Both the position numbers and the translations under genes were made by a program. From Gautieria morchelliformis (taxonomy: Eukaryota; Basidiomycota; Agaricomycetes; Gomphales; Gomphaceae), in contig WHVA01000162.1 of assembly GCA_015179125.1 (NCBI GenBank), forward strand, positions 124,001-188,000: a stretch of 64,000 nt of DNA. The letters are read 5' to 3'. Positions 34,711 through 45,293 of this stretch are shown here, one piece after another; the first letter of the stretch is position 1; every line of letters starts with the position of its first letter. Under the pieces are notes generated by a model. It did not search any database, was not told the DNA's origin, and saw nothing but the letters and a program-made list of their open reading frames with translations.

Positions 34711-35579
34711 ATGCGACGATTCAGGCGGCCGAAGCAGCCGAACAATCGCCCTGCTTACCACGACGATTCTATGCCGCCTGCAGATTCAAGCCTGCCTGCC
34801 GCCGTCATGGAAACATTGAGAGCTTTACGAGACTCTTCCGATGCGTTCCCCCCACTCAAGAGTGTCACTGGGGGTCTCCTCCACCTCATAGAGCTTTCCG
34901 AGGTGCGTCAAACCGATTTTCACTGTCATTAGCTTTGACTATATACGGCGCAACTCAGACCGTCAAGGGAAATCGTGAGGGATGTCATGCTCTTGCGATG
35001 CGTGCCAGGGAAATTCTACTTGTGCTCGACGATGTCGTTCCTAACCCAACCAAGATCCCTCCTGAGGTCCTAGATCGCATCTCTGATTTTACTAGGTCTG
35101 TGTAGTATCTCTAGTTCGAAGCGTCATACTGGGGTTAAGGTTGTCTTCCAGGTCATTGGAGCCCATCGAGGAATACATGAAGTCTCTGCAACGCCGGAAG
35201 TGGTTAAATCGGGTCATCCATCATAGGAAGGATCAGGACAAAATCACCGAACTTAAGCAGAATCTAGATCGCGCTTTTCAAGAATTTCAGGTGGGATATC
35301 ACGCTATCTGTTGCTGCTGGGTGGTCCGAAGTAATATGTCTGGGTAGATGACATCTTCAATCGTACTCCAAAATAAGGTCATCAAGCTAGCTGAGGATAT
35401 TACGGCCCTGGGCACTCGTCTGCATTCACTTGATACCAGCGCAGAGGTACGTGCTTCAACCTCGGAAGTCTACCTCAAGTGTCTTAAGATGCCTGCACAA
35501 GCACGCTAAGACGATAAACCGGCAGATGCAGCTGATGCTCACCCGGCAAATGCAACTACTGATGATCGTTTTTTTTTAA
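34711..35579 (+). CDS. Stand-alone four-helix-bundle (MLKL N-terminal-like) protein, 211 aa
   Basis: This looks like the helical adaptor/cell-death domain often found at the N-terminus of fungal NLRs and kinases (MLKL-NTD/HeLo-like four-helix bundle). Exons are 34711-34902, 34959-35095, 35152-35290, 35348-35446 and 35511-35579, all in frame. The helical blocks are SVTGGLLHLIELSETVKGNR, LAMRAREILLVLDDV, RSLEPIEEYMKSLQRRKW, LKQNLDRAFQEFQ and VIKLAEDITALGTRLHSLDT. The protein then ends quickly (QMQLLMIVFF) at a run of T just before repeat R1, so the 3' part of a once longer gene may have been lost. No kinase or NB-ARC domain follows. The last exon is the least certain. Confidence 0.65.
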
Positions 35580-35633
35580 CTGAACGCGAGTTGAGTGCAC
35601 TTAGGGCGTGTGCACCGTGACCCTATTTGCGGT

Positions 35634-35795
35634 AGCTAAAATGAATGATGTCATTTCATATCACATTTCAGTCGCCGACATCGCGTGGACAGACTGTCGA
35701 GAGTATTAGTAGCTCCTTTCACACCTGCTCAAATCCTATCAACAAAGTCTTATTTAGAAGTTATGAGCCTGTATATACTCAGAAAAATGTCTAAA
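35634..35795 (+). repeat. Dispersed repeat R1, copy 2
   Basis: This matches 11030-11220 inverted; see that entry for shared words. Directly downstream (35815-35860) lies a shortened piece of the SINE-like sequence seen at 50356-50440 (CCTTTAGAACGACTATCTTC and CACCCACATGTAG). Confidence 0.8.
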
Positions 35796-35864
35796 CCATC
35801 GATGGAGGCGAGAGTAACCTTTAGAACGACTATCTTCTGGACACCCACATGTAGGGCTCGACGC

Positions 35865-36000
35865 CGTACCGTATACGGTTACGGCCGTATGTCGTACGGC
35901 CAACTTACGGTCGCCTCTGTACCGTATACTGGTCACCAAACTGCTCGACGGTACGGGTACGGCCGTATGACGGCCGTATTACGGGCGTACGGGCTTTACG
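35865..36000. repeat. Cluster of palindromic TACGGCCGTA words
   Basis: ACGGTTACGGCCGTATGTCG, GTACGGCC, GGTACGGGTACGGCCGTATG and ACGGCCGTATTACGG pack at least five TACGG/CCGTA pairs into 130 bp. It is CpG-rich and self-complementary. No gene overlaps it convincingly. Confidence 0.75.
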
Positions 36001-36058
36001 AAATGTGTGTGACTCTTAAATGTATTACAGCCACGGTAAATATCTAGGTACATGATTC

Positions 36059-36570
36059 CTATCCTATCCTATTGATGGGCATGACCTGATTGCCATATGA
36101 TGTGATGTCGTTGACACAAATGCAGGCGATGTTGTGCTGGGCGGCGACACCGACAGATCCGACAAGTACATCGCCCCCACTGTCGTCCAGAACGTGTCGT
36201 TCAGCGATTCCCTCATGAGCGAGCAAGTCGTTCTCAGGTTTTATATATGCGCACACATGAACTGTTCCTATTTTTTTTAGAGAGCTTTTTGGGCCTATCT
36301 TGGCCATCGTCCCCGTTCCCAGCATGGACGCCGGCTCGAATACGTCAACAACCAGTACGCATGCGAAACCGTGTAGAATGTAATTCCCGCCTCCTTACCT
36401 GAATCCCCGTCTGTGTCTGTGTCTGCAGCGACGCTCCCCTTGCCCTCTACGTTTTCTCCAAAGACGTCAAGTTCCGCGCACACGGTGATCGCCGGCTCAT
36501 TTCGCCGCATCATGTAGGAATATTGATCGCGGGCATCGTGTCTAGTGCGCGCGAACACGTTATCGGGCAT
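36059..36570 (-). CDS. Possible small two-exon gene, unknown
   Basis: The minus frame from 36570 reads MPDNVFARTRHDARDQYSYM, AITVCAELDVFGENVEGKGS and DTDTDGDS up to a GTAAGG donor at 36398. A second open part, 36325-36059, contains AHEGIAERHVLDDSGGDVLV and HNIACICVNDITSYG. Both parts look protein-like, but I could not fix the acceptor that joins them, and no family is recognised. The gene would be divergent to the one at 36810. Confidence 0.35.
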
Positions 36571-36809
36571 GTTTGTGGAGAATGACGTCGTAGTCCAAGG
36601 CGGCTGTGAGTGCTTCCGAGAACCTAAGTATATAAAAGACGGCTCACCTACAGCACTTCCCCTTTCCCTTCCCTCCTGTTTAGCCTCTATCACGCCTTTT
36701 GGGGGCGTCGGACCTTCGGGCTGTATGTCACGAGTTTATACGCATGTCGTCGTCGTTGTTTTTTTTGTTTTTTGGCTCAGTGCTACTGCTTGCTTTTGCA
36801 CTATTTTAG

Positions 36810-37262
36810 ATGGATCTCACAAGGGGAAATATTCATTCGAAACGTTCGTCCATCACAGGTCGTCGTTCAACTCGCCCAAATGGTGGGTTCTCCGCGTCTA
36901 TCCTATTGACTCTCCGCGTTATGTACTTATTCACATTGCGTCCCAGGATCGACAGCGTGGAGGCTACCCGTTTTCCGCCTTACACCGTAAGCCCTCGCCC
37001 CGTGCGTGGCACAACCCCCGTGGTGTGGCACAAAAAACATGTTATTAAATCTTACACCATTTCTGTTTCTGTTTCGTGGTTGATCTAGGGCAAGGTCGTC
37101 ACGAACGCCAACGCGCTCGTCCCGTCCATCCTGTACCCCAGGCCAGGAGAGCAAAAACCCCCCACCAAATGGGGGCGCTGGGCGTTTCTGTCCCTCGCGT
37201 TTGCGCTGATCGCGGCCAATAGGCAGCGCATCGTTGCGCTCGTCAAAGGGGCGGGAGCGTAG
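36810..37262 (+). CDS. Small predicted membrane protein, two exons, 134 aa
   Basis: Exon 1 is 36810-37040 and exon 2 is 37089-37262, with the intron GTTATT...CTAG. The protein starts MDLTRGNIHSKRSSITGRRS. It has a hydrophobic segment GFSASILLTLRVMYLFTL (about 30-47) and a second one, WAFLSLAFALIAA, near the C-terminus (about 110-125), ending RQRIVALVKGAGA. Between them is a Pro-rich loop (PPYTVSPRPVRGTTPVVWH, VPSILYPRPGEQKPP). Two membrane passes are likely. I do not recognise the family. The coherent second exon and clean stop are the main support. Confidence 0.5.
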
Positions 37263-38780
37263 CTGGCGCAGCTGCGCATCCGAGGCTGCTGTTCTGCTGT
37301 TATTCGTGTGTATCTATATATAAGTAAGACATCGTTGTATGTTGCAATTTGCGACGGCGAAGACGAAGACGTGCGGGCATGTACATATGTACTGCCAGGA
37401 GGTTTATTGCATTGTCATGAATTCTCGTGATGCATCCAGTTCGAATTCGGTTTCGGCCGAGTCCTATACTTAAGGTTACACGAACTTATACGATACAAAG
37501 GTTTAATTTATGGCTGGCTTAAAAACGGCTGATGGGGGGAGAAGTACAGTAAGTATTGGTCGCCAGGATCACGTACAACTTCAAAACCGACGGTATGCCT
37601 TACCAGTGGGTCCACATTACTGCCAATAGGCTCACGCGGGAGATAAGCTCTCGTCCTCAGATTGCTGGCGCGACCATGCAGACGCTGCCTGTTCCGCAGA
37701 TTCATGCATGGGTCTTTGACCCCTCTGCCAGTGAGGCTGTTGGTCGCCGTGACTGGTGCGCCGTAATGGAGAGGCTTATGGCGAAGATCAATTAATGGTC
37801 CGCGCGGCCGGCCAAAGCTGACACCTCAGCTGAGCCTAAGCCCTAAGAGAAGGTGACTCCGAGTCGGTTTCATTTCATTCTCTTCATCATGTATTCCGAC
37901 CCGCCGCACCCCGCACATCTCGATCGACCTCCGACCACCTGGGTCCTGCGTCCTGGATCCTGGAGCGCATCCGAGTCGTGGCCTACTACTAGACAGGCGC
38001 GGCGCGTTCGGTTCCAAGTTGGTTTGGTTACTGTAAGATAGGGCATGCGGAACTTACGGCGCAGGGTGAGTATTGTGGGTGGGGGCGAGTGCGGGCGTGG
38101 GGCTGAGCATAGTAACGCGGGTGCGCAGAAGGAGGGGCATGGGGTGCACTACTAGAGAATCGGACGGCAGGGCGCCGAGCGATATCACTCCTCACCCCGC
38201 TCTTGAGTCCTGGACGTTAGATGTTGCATGCAAATTTTTTTTTTTTCATCGTCTTCACGCGCCACGCTTCATGGATGGGCCGTCACGGTGGGTTCTTTGT
38301 GAGCTTGTTTCCGGTGGGGCCGTACTATGCACAGCATATCGTAAAACATCTTCTAGAATAACCGTACCACAAAATCCATAATAGAAACGAGTTCTGAGGG
38401 CCGGCACATCTCAACCATTTCATCAATAGGGGGGATACCGGGACCGTAAGCAAGCACCGCCGTTCGGAGAGTCGTTCTAGAGGCTGCAAGTTGCCCGTGC
38501 GTGAAGCTCAAGAATATTTGGAGAGCTTAAATTTCAGTGTTTGCCATCCGTTCTCTTCAGTTACTTACACTAGACATCATATACGCACTAAAAGGCCTAC
38601 AAGTTTGGGTAGGCTCGCAGGTCGTGTCGTGTCTTTAGTCACCATTCCCACGTTGTCACCGCAGCCTCGCACTGCCTCCTCCTTTCTCGCAGACCACCCT
38701 GACCTCTAACACCTCCAAGGACCATAATCAGCAGATTGCCAAAGCTTCCCCTCCATCCAGGCATAGCGAAACCCCGCCTA
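37263..38780. other. Gene-poor stretch; possible exon at 37556-37795
   Basis: The plus frame 37556-37795 reads ARITYNFKTDGMPYQWVHIT and QTLPVPQIHAWVFDPSASEA and ends RLMAKIN with TAA. It has a coding look but no ATG in frame upstream, so it may be a last exon or a relic. The rest, including a poly-T run at about 38237-38246, shows nothing. Confidence 0.35.
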
Positions 38781-38948
38781 TCGTAAAGCCGTCTTTGGTA
38801 CCCTCAACGGTAGACAAAGTTGTTCCGGGACCTTACAGTAAATAATCAAGGGGACTGACTACTGTATCTGATGAATCTTCATGAATAGGTCAAATCCCTG
38901 TCTACTTCTGGGCTTGCCGCAGGCAGAACGGACATCGAATCTACCCCC
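38781..38948 (+). promoter_or_regulatory. Conserved upstream region of the patatin NLR gene
   Basis: This segment has recognisable copies at relic 1 (minus, about 6480-6560) and relic 2 (about 11290-11400). Conserved words include CCGTCTTTGGTAC, CAACGGTA, AATCAAGGGGACT and GTCAAATCCCT. Retention in three copies shows that the whole 5' region was duplicated. No TATA box was identified with confidence. Confidence 0.55.
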
Positions 38949-41900
38949 ATGACGCAAACCGATGAGCGCCAGCCTGAGCGTGCCGGGCTTAGGTTGCTTT
39001 CACTCGGTAATGTTTCCACGCCTGCTACAAGCTGCCACCTTCTAACTACCTGATCAGATGGCGGCGGAATCCGTGGCTTGTCCGAACTCATCATACTACA
39101 AGAAATCATGCAAAGAATCCAGCGCGAAGAAGGGCTACCCACCGCCCCCCTTCCTTGTGAATATTTCGACTTAATCTGCGGTACCAGTACAGGCGGGTAA
39201 GTTACTTTCTTCTCGATCGCCGTCGCTCGCCAATACATTCCATGCAGGCTCATAGCACTCATGCTGGGCCGCCTTCGCCTGCCGGTAGATAAAGCGATCG
39301 AAGCCTATGGCACATTCGCCTCACAAGTCTTCTCGGAGAAGAAACCATTTTGGAAGGACGGAATGTTCAAGGCTAGCAATTTGGAGAACGCTATCAAGGC
39401 AATAATCCAGGAATCGACCGGTGACCCTAACGCACGCATGTTCGACCCAAGACCCAGCAGAGAAGTGTGCAAAACGTATGTTCACGTTGCCGCTCGTTCT
39501 TGACGTCGTACGTAGCTGAACGTGGCCCAGTGTCGTCTGCGCGATGCCCGCAAATAACATGAGCGCACCCCGCCTCTTTCGTACGTACAGCGTAGGCAAA
39601 TACGAATCATTCGACTGCACTATATGGGAGGCCGCTCGTGCTACGTCTGCCGCTCCTACCTTTTTCAAGCGGATTTTCATCGGCATACCACCTATGCATG
39701 AACCCTTCGTCGATGCCGGCCTGGGTTGCAACAATCCAATCAAGCAAATCCTCAACGAAGCAGAACATATATTTCCACACCGATATATTGCTTGCGTCGT
39801 CAGTATCGGCACTGGACATGTCACCACTTCCGGCCTGCCCGCACCTAGTCTGTTTAACAATGTCATACCATTAGGTGTAGCTGAGGTATTGAAGAAGATC
39901 ACCACGGAGTGTGAGGCAACAGCAGAGGAAACTGAGCGACGCTTCAGATTTGCGCCAAATGTCTACTTCCGGTTCAATGTGGAGCAGGGATTGCAGAGTG
40001 TCACATTGGCACAGTGGGAAAGATTATCTGAAGTGAAGACACACACATTGCAGCATCTTCGGCGGGAAAAAGTAGATGAGATGGTAATGGCTGCTGTCAT
40101 TGCTCTCAGGGAGCGCCGGCAAGCAATATCTGTCACACAACTGAGTGCGTGCAATTTGCAATGTCTCACAGCTAATGACATATGTGTTATGGTAGGCATT
40201 GTAGGCGCAAGCACTGCTGGCAAGCTCTCGGGTAGACATCGAGCTCCCCGTAAGACTTGTCCTTCACCAACAAGCAGATTTACTGGAAGAGTCGATATCC
40301 TTTTGCAACTTGAGGGATACTTCTTCCCAGTTCAGACATCCACTGTTAAGGAGGAACAGCACATCTTTGTCTTGTATGGGCTTGGTGGGGTGGGAAAAAC
40401 ACAGATTGCGTTGACATTCATTGATCAGTCTTCTCAACCGGTGGCGTAGTTTGCCTGGGTCTGTTATGTTTCAACTAATCTGTTTTATATTTAGCTTTTG
40501 GAGGGTCTATTATGTGGATGCAAGTAGTGTGTCTACTATAGAGTCTGGCCTAGAGGACATTGCTCGGGAAGGGGGTATTGGTGAGACTGCCAAGGATGCT
40601 CTTCTCTGGCTTTCTGGACAACACCAAGGCTGGCTGCTCTTCCTGGACAATGCTGATGACCGAGATATAAACCTTCGAAACTACTTCCATCATGCAAGCA
40701 TGGAAACATCATTGTGACAAGTCGCAATATGGAGTGTCGTGTGCATGCACCCAGCTCCAACTGTCATGTGTCAGGCATGAATCCTGATGAAGCAATTCAT
40801 TTGCTCCTCATGTTCTCTACAGGCAAAGGTTCCACAAAGGATCATGGCTTGGCAGCTCTGATTGCCAAAGAACTTGGTTACCTTGCCCTTGCCATTGTAC
40901 AAGCTGGTGCCTATATCTCAAAGGGATGCAGCTTGAATCAATACCTGAATATTCTCCAGAAGGATCGGGTTCAGCTTATGAGTAAGCACTCTGTACAGCT
41001 GATAGATAATTATCAGTGGGCAGTATATGCAACATGGGAAATCAGCTTTAAAAGGCTAAGTCCCAAAGCAGCAAGCCTGCTGCACCTGTGTGCATTTCTG
41101 CATTATAGGGGTATTGCCAAGAGCATATTTCAGAAGGCAGCTCTCATACAACCAGATGGGCCATTTGATGATGCAAAACAGTTTCTGCATAACTTTCAAA
41201 CCGCAGATGGTAGTTGGAGTGACTTCCAATTTCAGGAGGTCATTAATGAATTAACATCCTACTCACTGATTAGCTCTGATGAGGGAGAGAACACATTTTA
41301 CCTTCATCCACTAGTGCATGCTTGGGCTAGAGAAAGACTGGAGGTGGCAGAGCAGGAGCATAACCAAGGGTGTATGATGCAGATACTAGCACTTTCAATC
41401 CCACTTGAAAATAGTACAGAGGACTACACCTTTAGGAGAACTCTTCTGTGTCATATTAATCAGTCACATATGAAAGGTGGAGATCCAAACATGGCAAATA
41501 AATTTGCACGAGTGTTTTATGAAGCAGGGCAATGGATGGATGATAAGGAGCTATACGTTAAGGTCATGGAAGCAAGGAAGAGGGACCTGGGAGAGGAGCA
41601 TCCAGATACACTGACTGCCATTGGGAGCTTTGCTGCAACTTATCGGAATCTGTGCCAGTGGAAGGATGCTGAGGAGCTGGAGGTTCAAGTCATCGAGGCA
41701 AGCAAGAGAGTGCTTGGGGAGTAGCATCCTGACACACTGGCCAGCATGGCCAACTTAGCTGCAACCTATTGGTATCTGGGCCAGTGGAAGGATACTGAAG
41801 AGCTGGCAGTTCAAGTCATGGAGGCAAGCAAGAGGGTGCTTGGTGAGGAGCATCCTAACACATTGACTGCCATGGCTGGCCTTGCTGTAACCTATCAGAG

Positions 41901-44385
41901 GCTGGGCCAGTGGAAGGATGCTGAGGAGCTGGAGGTTCAAGTCATGGAGGCAAGCAAGAGGGTGCTTGGTGAGGAGCATCCTAACACACTGATCAGCATG
42001 GCCAACCTAGCTGCAACCTATCGGCATCTGGGCCAGTGGAAGGATACCGAAGAGCTGGCAGTTCAAGTCATGGAGGCAAGGAAGAGGGTGCTTGGTGAGG
42101 AGCATCCCAACACATTGACTGCCATGGCTGGCCTTGCTGCAACCTATCAGAGTCTGGGTCAGTGGAAGGATGCTGAGGAGCTGGAGGTTCAAGTCATGGA
42201 GGCAAGCAAGAGGGTGCTTGGTGAGGAGCATCCTGGCACACTGGCCAGCATGGCCAACCTAGCTGCAACCTATTGGCATCTGGGCCAGTGGAAGGATACT
42301 GAAGAGCTGGCAGTTCAAGTCATGGAGGCAAGCAAGAGGGTACTTGGTGAGGAGCATCCCAACACCCTGACTGCCATGGCTGGCCTTGCTGCAACCTATC
42401 AGAGTCTGGGCCAGTGGAAGGATGCTGAGGAGCTGGTGGTTCAAGTCATGGAGGCAAGCAAGAGGGTCCTTGGTGAGGAGCATCCTAACACATTGACTGC
42501 CATGGCTGGCCTTGCTGCAACCTATCAGAGTCTGGGCCAGTGGAAGGATGCTGAAGAGCTGGAGGTTCAAGTCATAGAGGCAAGGAAGAGGGTGCTTGGT
42601 GAGGAGCATCCCGACACACCAATAGCCATGGGCAACCTTGCTGCAACCTATTGGTATCTGGGCCAGTGGAAGGATGCTGAAGAGCTGGCAGTTCAAGTCA
42701 TGGAGGCAAGCAAGAGGGTGCTTGGTGAGGAGCATCCTGACACACTGACTGCCATGGGCAACCTTGCTGCAACCTATCAGAGTCTGGGCCAGTGGAAGGA
42801 TGCTGAAGAGCTGGAGGTTCAAGTCATGGAGGCAAGGAAGAGGGTGCTTGGTGAGGAGCATCCCGACACACTGATGGCCATGGGCAACCTTGCTGCAACC
42901 TATTGGCATCTGGGCCAGTGGAAGGATGCTGAAGAGCTGGCAGTTCAAGTCATGGAGGCCAAGAGGGTGCTTGGTGAGGAGCATCCCGACACACTGATGG
43001 CCATGGCTGGCCTTGCTGCAACCTATAGGCATCTGGGCCAGTGGAAGGATGCTGAAGAGCTGGAGGTTCAAGTCATGGAGGCAAGCAAGAGGGTGCTTGA
43101 TGAGGAGCATCCTAACACATTGACTGCCATGGGCAACCTTGCTGCAACCTATCAGAGTCTGGGCCAGTGGAAGGATGCTGAAGAGCTGGAGGTTCAAGTC
43201 ATGGAGGCAAGGAAGAGGGTGCTTGGTGGGGAGCATCCTGACACACTGACTGCCATGGACAGCCTTGCTGTAACCTATCGGAGTCTGGGCCGGTGGAAGG
43301 ATGCCGAAGAGCTGGCAGTTCAAGCCATGGAGGCAAGCAAGAGGGTGCTTGGTGAGGAGCATCCCGACACACCGATGGCCATGGCTGGCCTTGCTGCAAC
43401 CTATCGGCATCTGGGCCAGTGGAAGGATGCTGAGGAGCTGGAGGTTCAAGTCATGGAGGCAAGCAAGAGGGTGCTTGGTGAGGAGCATCCTAACACATTG
43501 ACAGCCATGGCTGGCCTTGCTGCAACCTATCAGAGTCTGGGCCAGTGGAAGGATGCTGAAGAGCTGGAGGTTCAAGTCATGGAGGCAAGGAAGAGGGTGC
43601 TTGGTGGGGAGCATCCTGACACACTGACTGCCATGGACAGCCTTGCTGTAACCTATCGGAGTCTGGGCCGGTGGAAGGATGCCGAAGAGCTGGCAGTTCA
43701 AGTCATGGAGGCAAGCAAGAGGGTGCTTGGTGAGGAGCATCCCGACACACTGATGGCCATGGCTGGCCTTGCTGCAACCTATCGGCATCTGGGCCAGTGG
43801 AAGGATGCTGAGGAGCTGGAGGTTCAAGTCATGGAGGCAAGCAAGAGGGTGCTTGGTGAGGAGCATCCTAACACATTGACTGCCATGGCTGGCCTTGCTG
43901 CAACCTATCAGAGTCTGGGCCAGTGGAAGGATGCTGAAGAGCTGGAGGTTCAAGTCATGGAGGCAAGGAAGAGGGTGCTTGGTGGGGAGCATCCTGACAC
44001 ACTGACTGCCATGGGCAGCCTTGCTGTAACTTATCGGAGTCTGGGCCAGTGGAAGGATGCTGAAGAGCTGGAGGTTCAGGTTATGGAGGCAAGCAAGAGG
44101 GTGCTTGGTGAGGAGCATCCTGACACACTGACCACCATGGCCAACCTTGCTGCAACCTATTGGGGTCTGTGCCGGTTGAAGGATGCTGAAGAGCTGGCAG
44201 TTCAAGTCATTGAGGCAAGGAAGAGGGTGCTTGGTGAGGAGCATCCCAACACACTGACTGCCATCCAGCATTGCTGCAACCTATCGGAGTCTGGGCTAGT
44301 AGAAGGATGCTGAAGAGCTGGAGGTTCAACTAATTGAGGCAAGCAAGATGGTCCTTGGTAAGGAGCATCACAACACTGACACAAT
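38949..44385 (+). pseudogene. NLR-type gene: patatin phospholipase, NB-ARC, TPR; carries a frameshift and a nonsense codon
   Basis: This is a fungal NOD-like receptor type gene, inferred to act in self/non-self recognition or immunity. Exons are 38949-39006, 39058-39196, 39248-39475, 39531-40427 and 40495 onward. Patatin motifs are DGGGIRG (oxyanion hole), GTSTGG (nucleophile Ser) and DAGLGCNNP (catalytic Asp region). NB-ARC motifs are GLGGVGKTQIAL (P-loop), GWLLFLDNADD (Walker B), NIIVTSRN and LGYLALAIVQAGAYI. A winged-helix-like region (LHLCAFLHYRGIAKSIFQ) follows, then about 22 TPR units. A single missing base near 40687 shifts the frame between INLRNYF and GNIIVTSRN, and the codon for Glu in a conserved GEEHP motif is TAG at 41722-41724. 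Elsewhere the frame is intact over 2.5 kb of TPRs, so the damage is recent or partly sequence error. The last TPR (after 44260) is degraded. The intron-4 donor (GTCTTC) is weak. Confidence 0.85.
41506..44385 (+). repeat. 126-bp coding tandem repeat (42-residue kinesin-light-chain-type TPRs)
   Basis: Each unit encodes a helix pair of the form LAATYxxLGQWKDAEELxVQ followed by VMEASKRVLGEEHPxTLxAM. Twenty complete units lie between 41746 and 44259, with two more diverged ones before and a degraded one after. Early units alternate in pairs (ATYW...TEELAVQ then ATYQ...AEELEVQ), a 252-bp dimer. Later ones form a 378-bp trimer (ATYRHLGQ, ATYQSLGQ, VTYRSLG) present three times between about 43010 and 44100. 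One unit (about 42955) lacks one codon. Confidence 0.95.
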
Positions 44386-44535
44386 CCCCCATCCATGCAG
44401 GCATAGACATACCCCAGCCTTTGTCCAAGGACCACATGCAGAGCCCAAGATATACACATATAAAACACATTGATAGTACCACTGTACAGCCATTCTGCCA
44501 AAGTAAAAACATTGCATCAAAACAAACCAAACAAA

Positions 44536-44538
<3 letters not shown>

Positions 44539-44610
<72 letters not shown>

Positions 44611-44611
44611 A
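44539..44611 (+). repeat. (CAA)n microsatellite, about 24 repeats
   Basis: This is an uninterrupted CAA trinucleotide run. It yields poly-Thr, poly-Gln, poly-Asn or poly-Val frames that are not genes. Confidence 0.97.
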
Positions 44612-45293
44612 ACTAGTTCCAAGTCTTAGAGCCACAAGGCCAACTCCCAGAGAGAGCAGAATATCACACGGTCTGGCAGACAAGGATCCAAAGTGAATAT
44701 ATGACCCAAGTATATGAAGGAGGATAATCATAATGGTCATGTGATACAGCATATATGAGTATATAATATATATTATAAGAGTATTAATAATATCATATAG
44801 GAATATACAGTAGTATTTATAAGGAGAATAATAGATGTTATTAGATGATTCTGTATATATTTAAACATCTCGACAATATATATACATATGAGAGAGTATT
44901 AAACTACAAGATAGAGTAACAGATATGAGTAGGAGTATTAGTATGAATAGTTATAACGAGAGAGTATTGACTACAATATGGAACGATAGTAGTTGTCTAG
45001 ATATTTGTCATATATATGAATAGTTATAATATAGTGTATATTAAAGTGGATAGAAGAGGTGTTCTCATCGGTGGAGCCGCCGCTCGGGGAGGGACAAAAG
45101 TAAATTTATTTATATCCCAACAATAAGATTGCCATGTATTTTCACCCTCTTCTTTTCTATAATCTGAGCATAAAATGGGTGAATCTACATATAATAAAAA
45201 GTTGCGAGCATCCACTGAAGTGGGTCTCATTTTGCAGAGATGGATAAGAGGAAAAGCTACAGATCCCCTCTGCCAGCAAACTAACTATATACC
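44612..45293. other. AT-rich gene-free stretch
   Basis: TATA/GAGAGTATT words repeat through 44740-45020. Nothing codes here. It may be old repeat sequence next to the Gypsy remnant. Confidence 0.4.

Noticed and set aside
42259-44271. A 670-aa open frame on the minus strand across the TPR region.
   Set aside because: It is the mirror of the 126-bp coding repeat, whose reverse complement also lacks stops. The plus strand gives proper TPR motifs.
44330-44752. Minus-strand ORFs with poly-Leu/Val runs that look like a membrane protein.
   Set aside because: They are translations of the (CAA)n microsatellite and its flanks.
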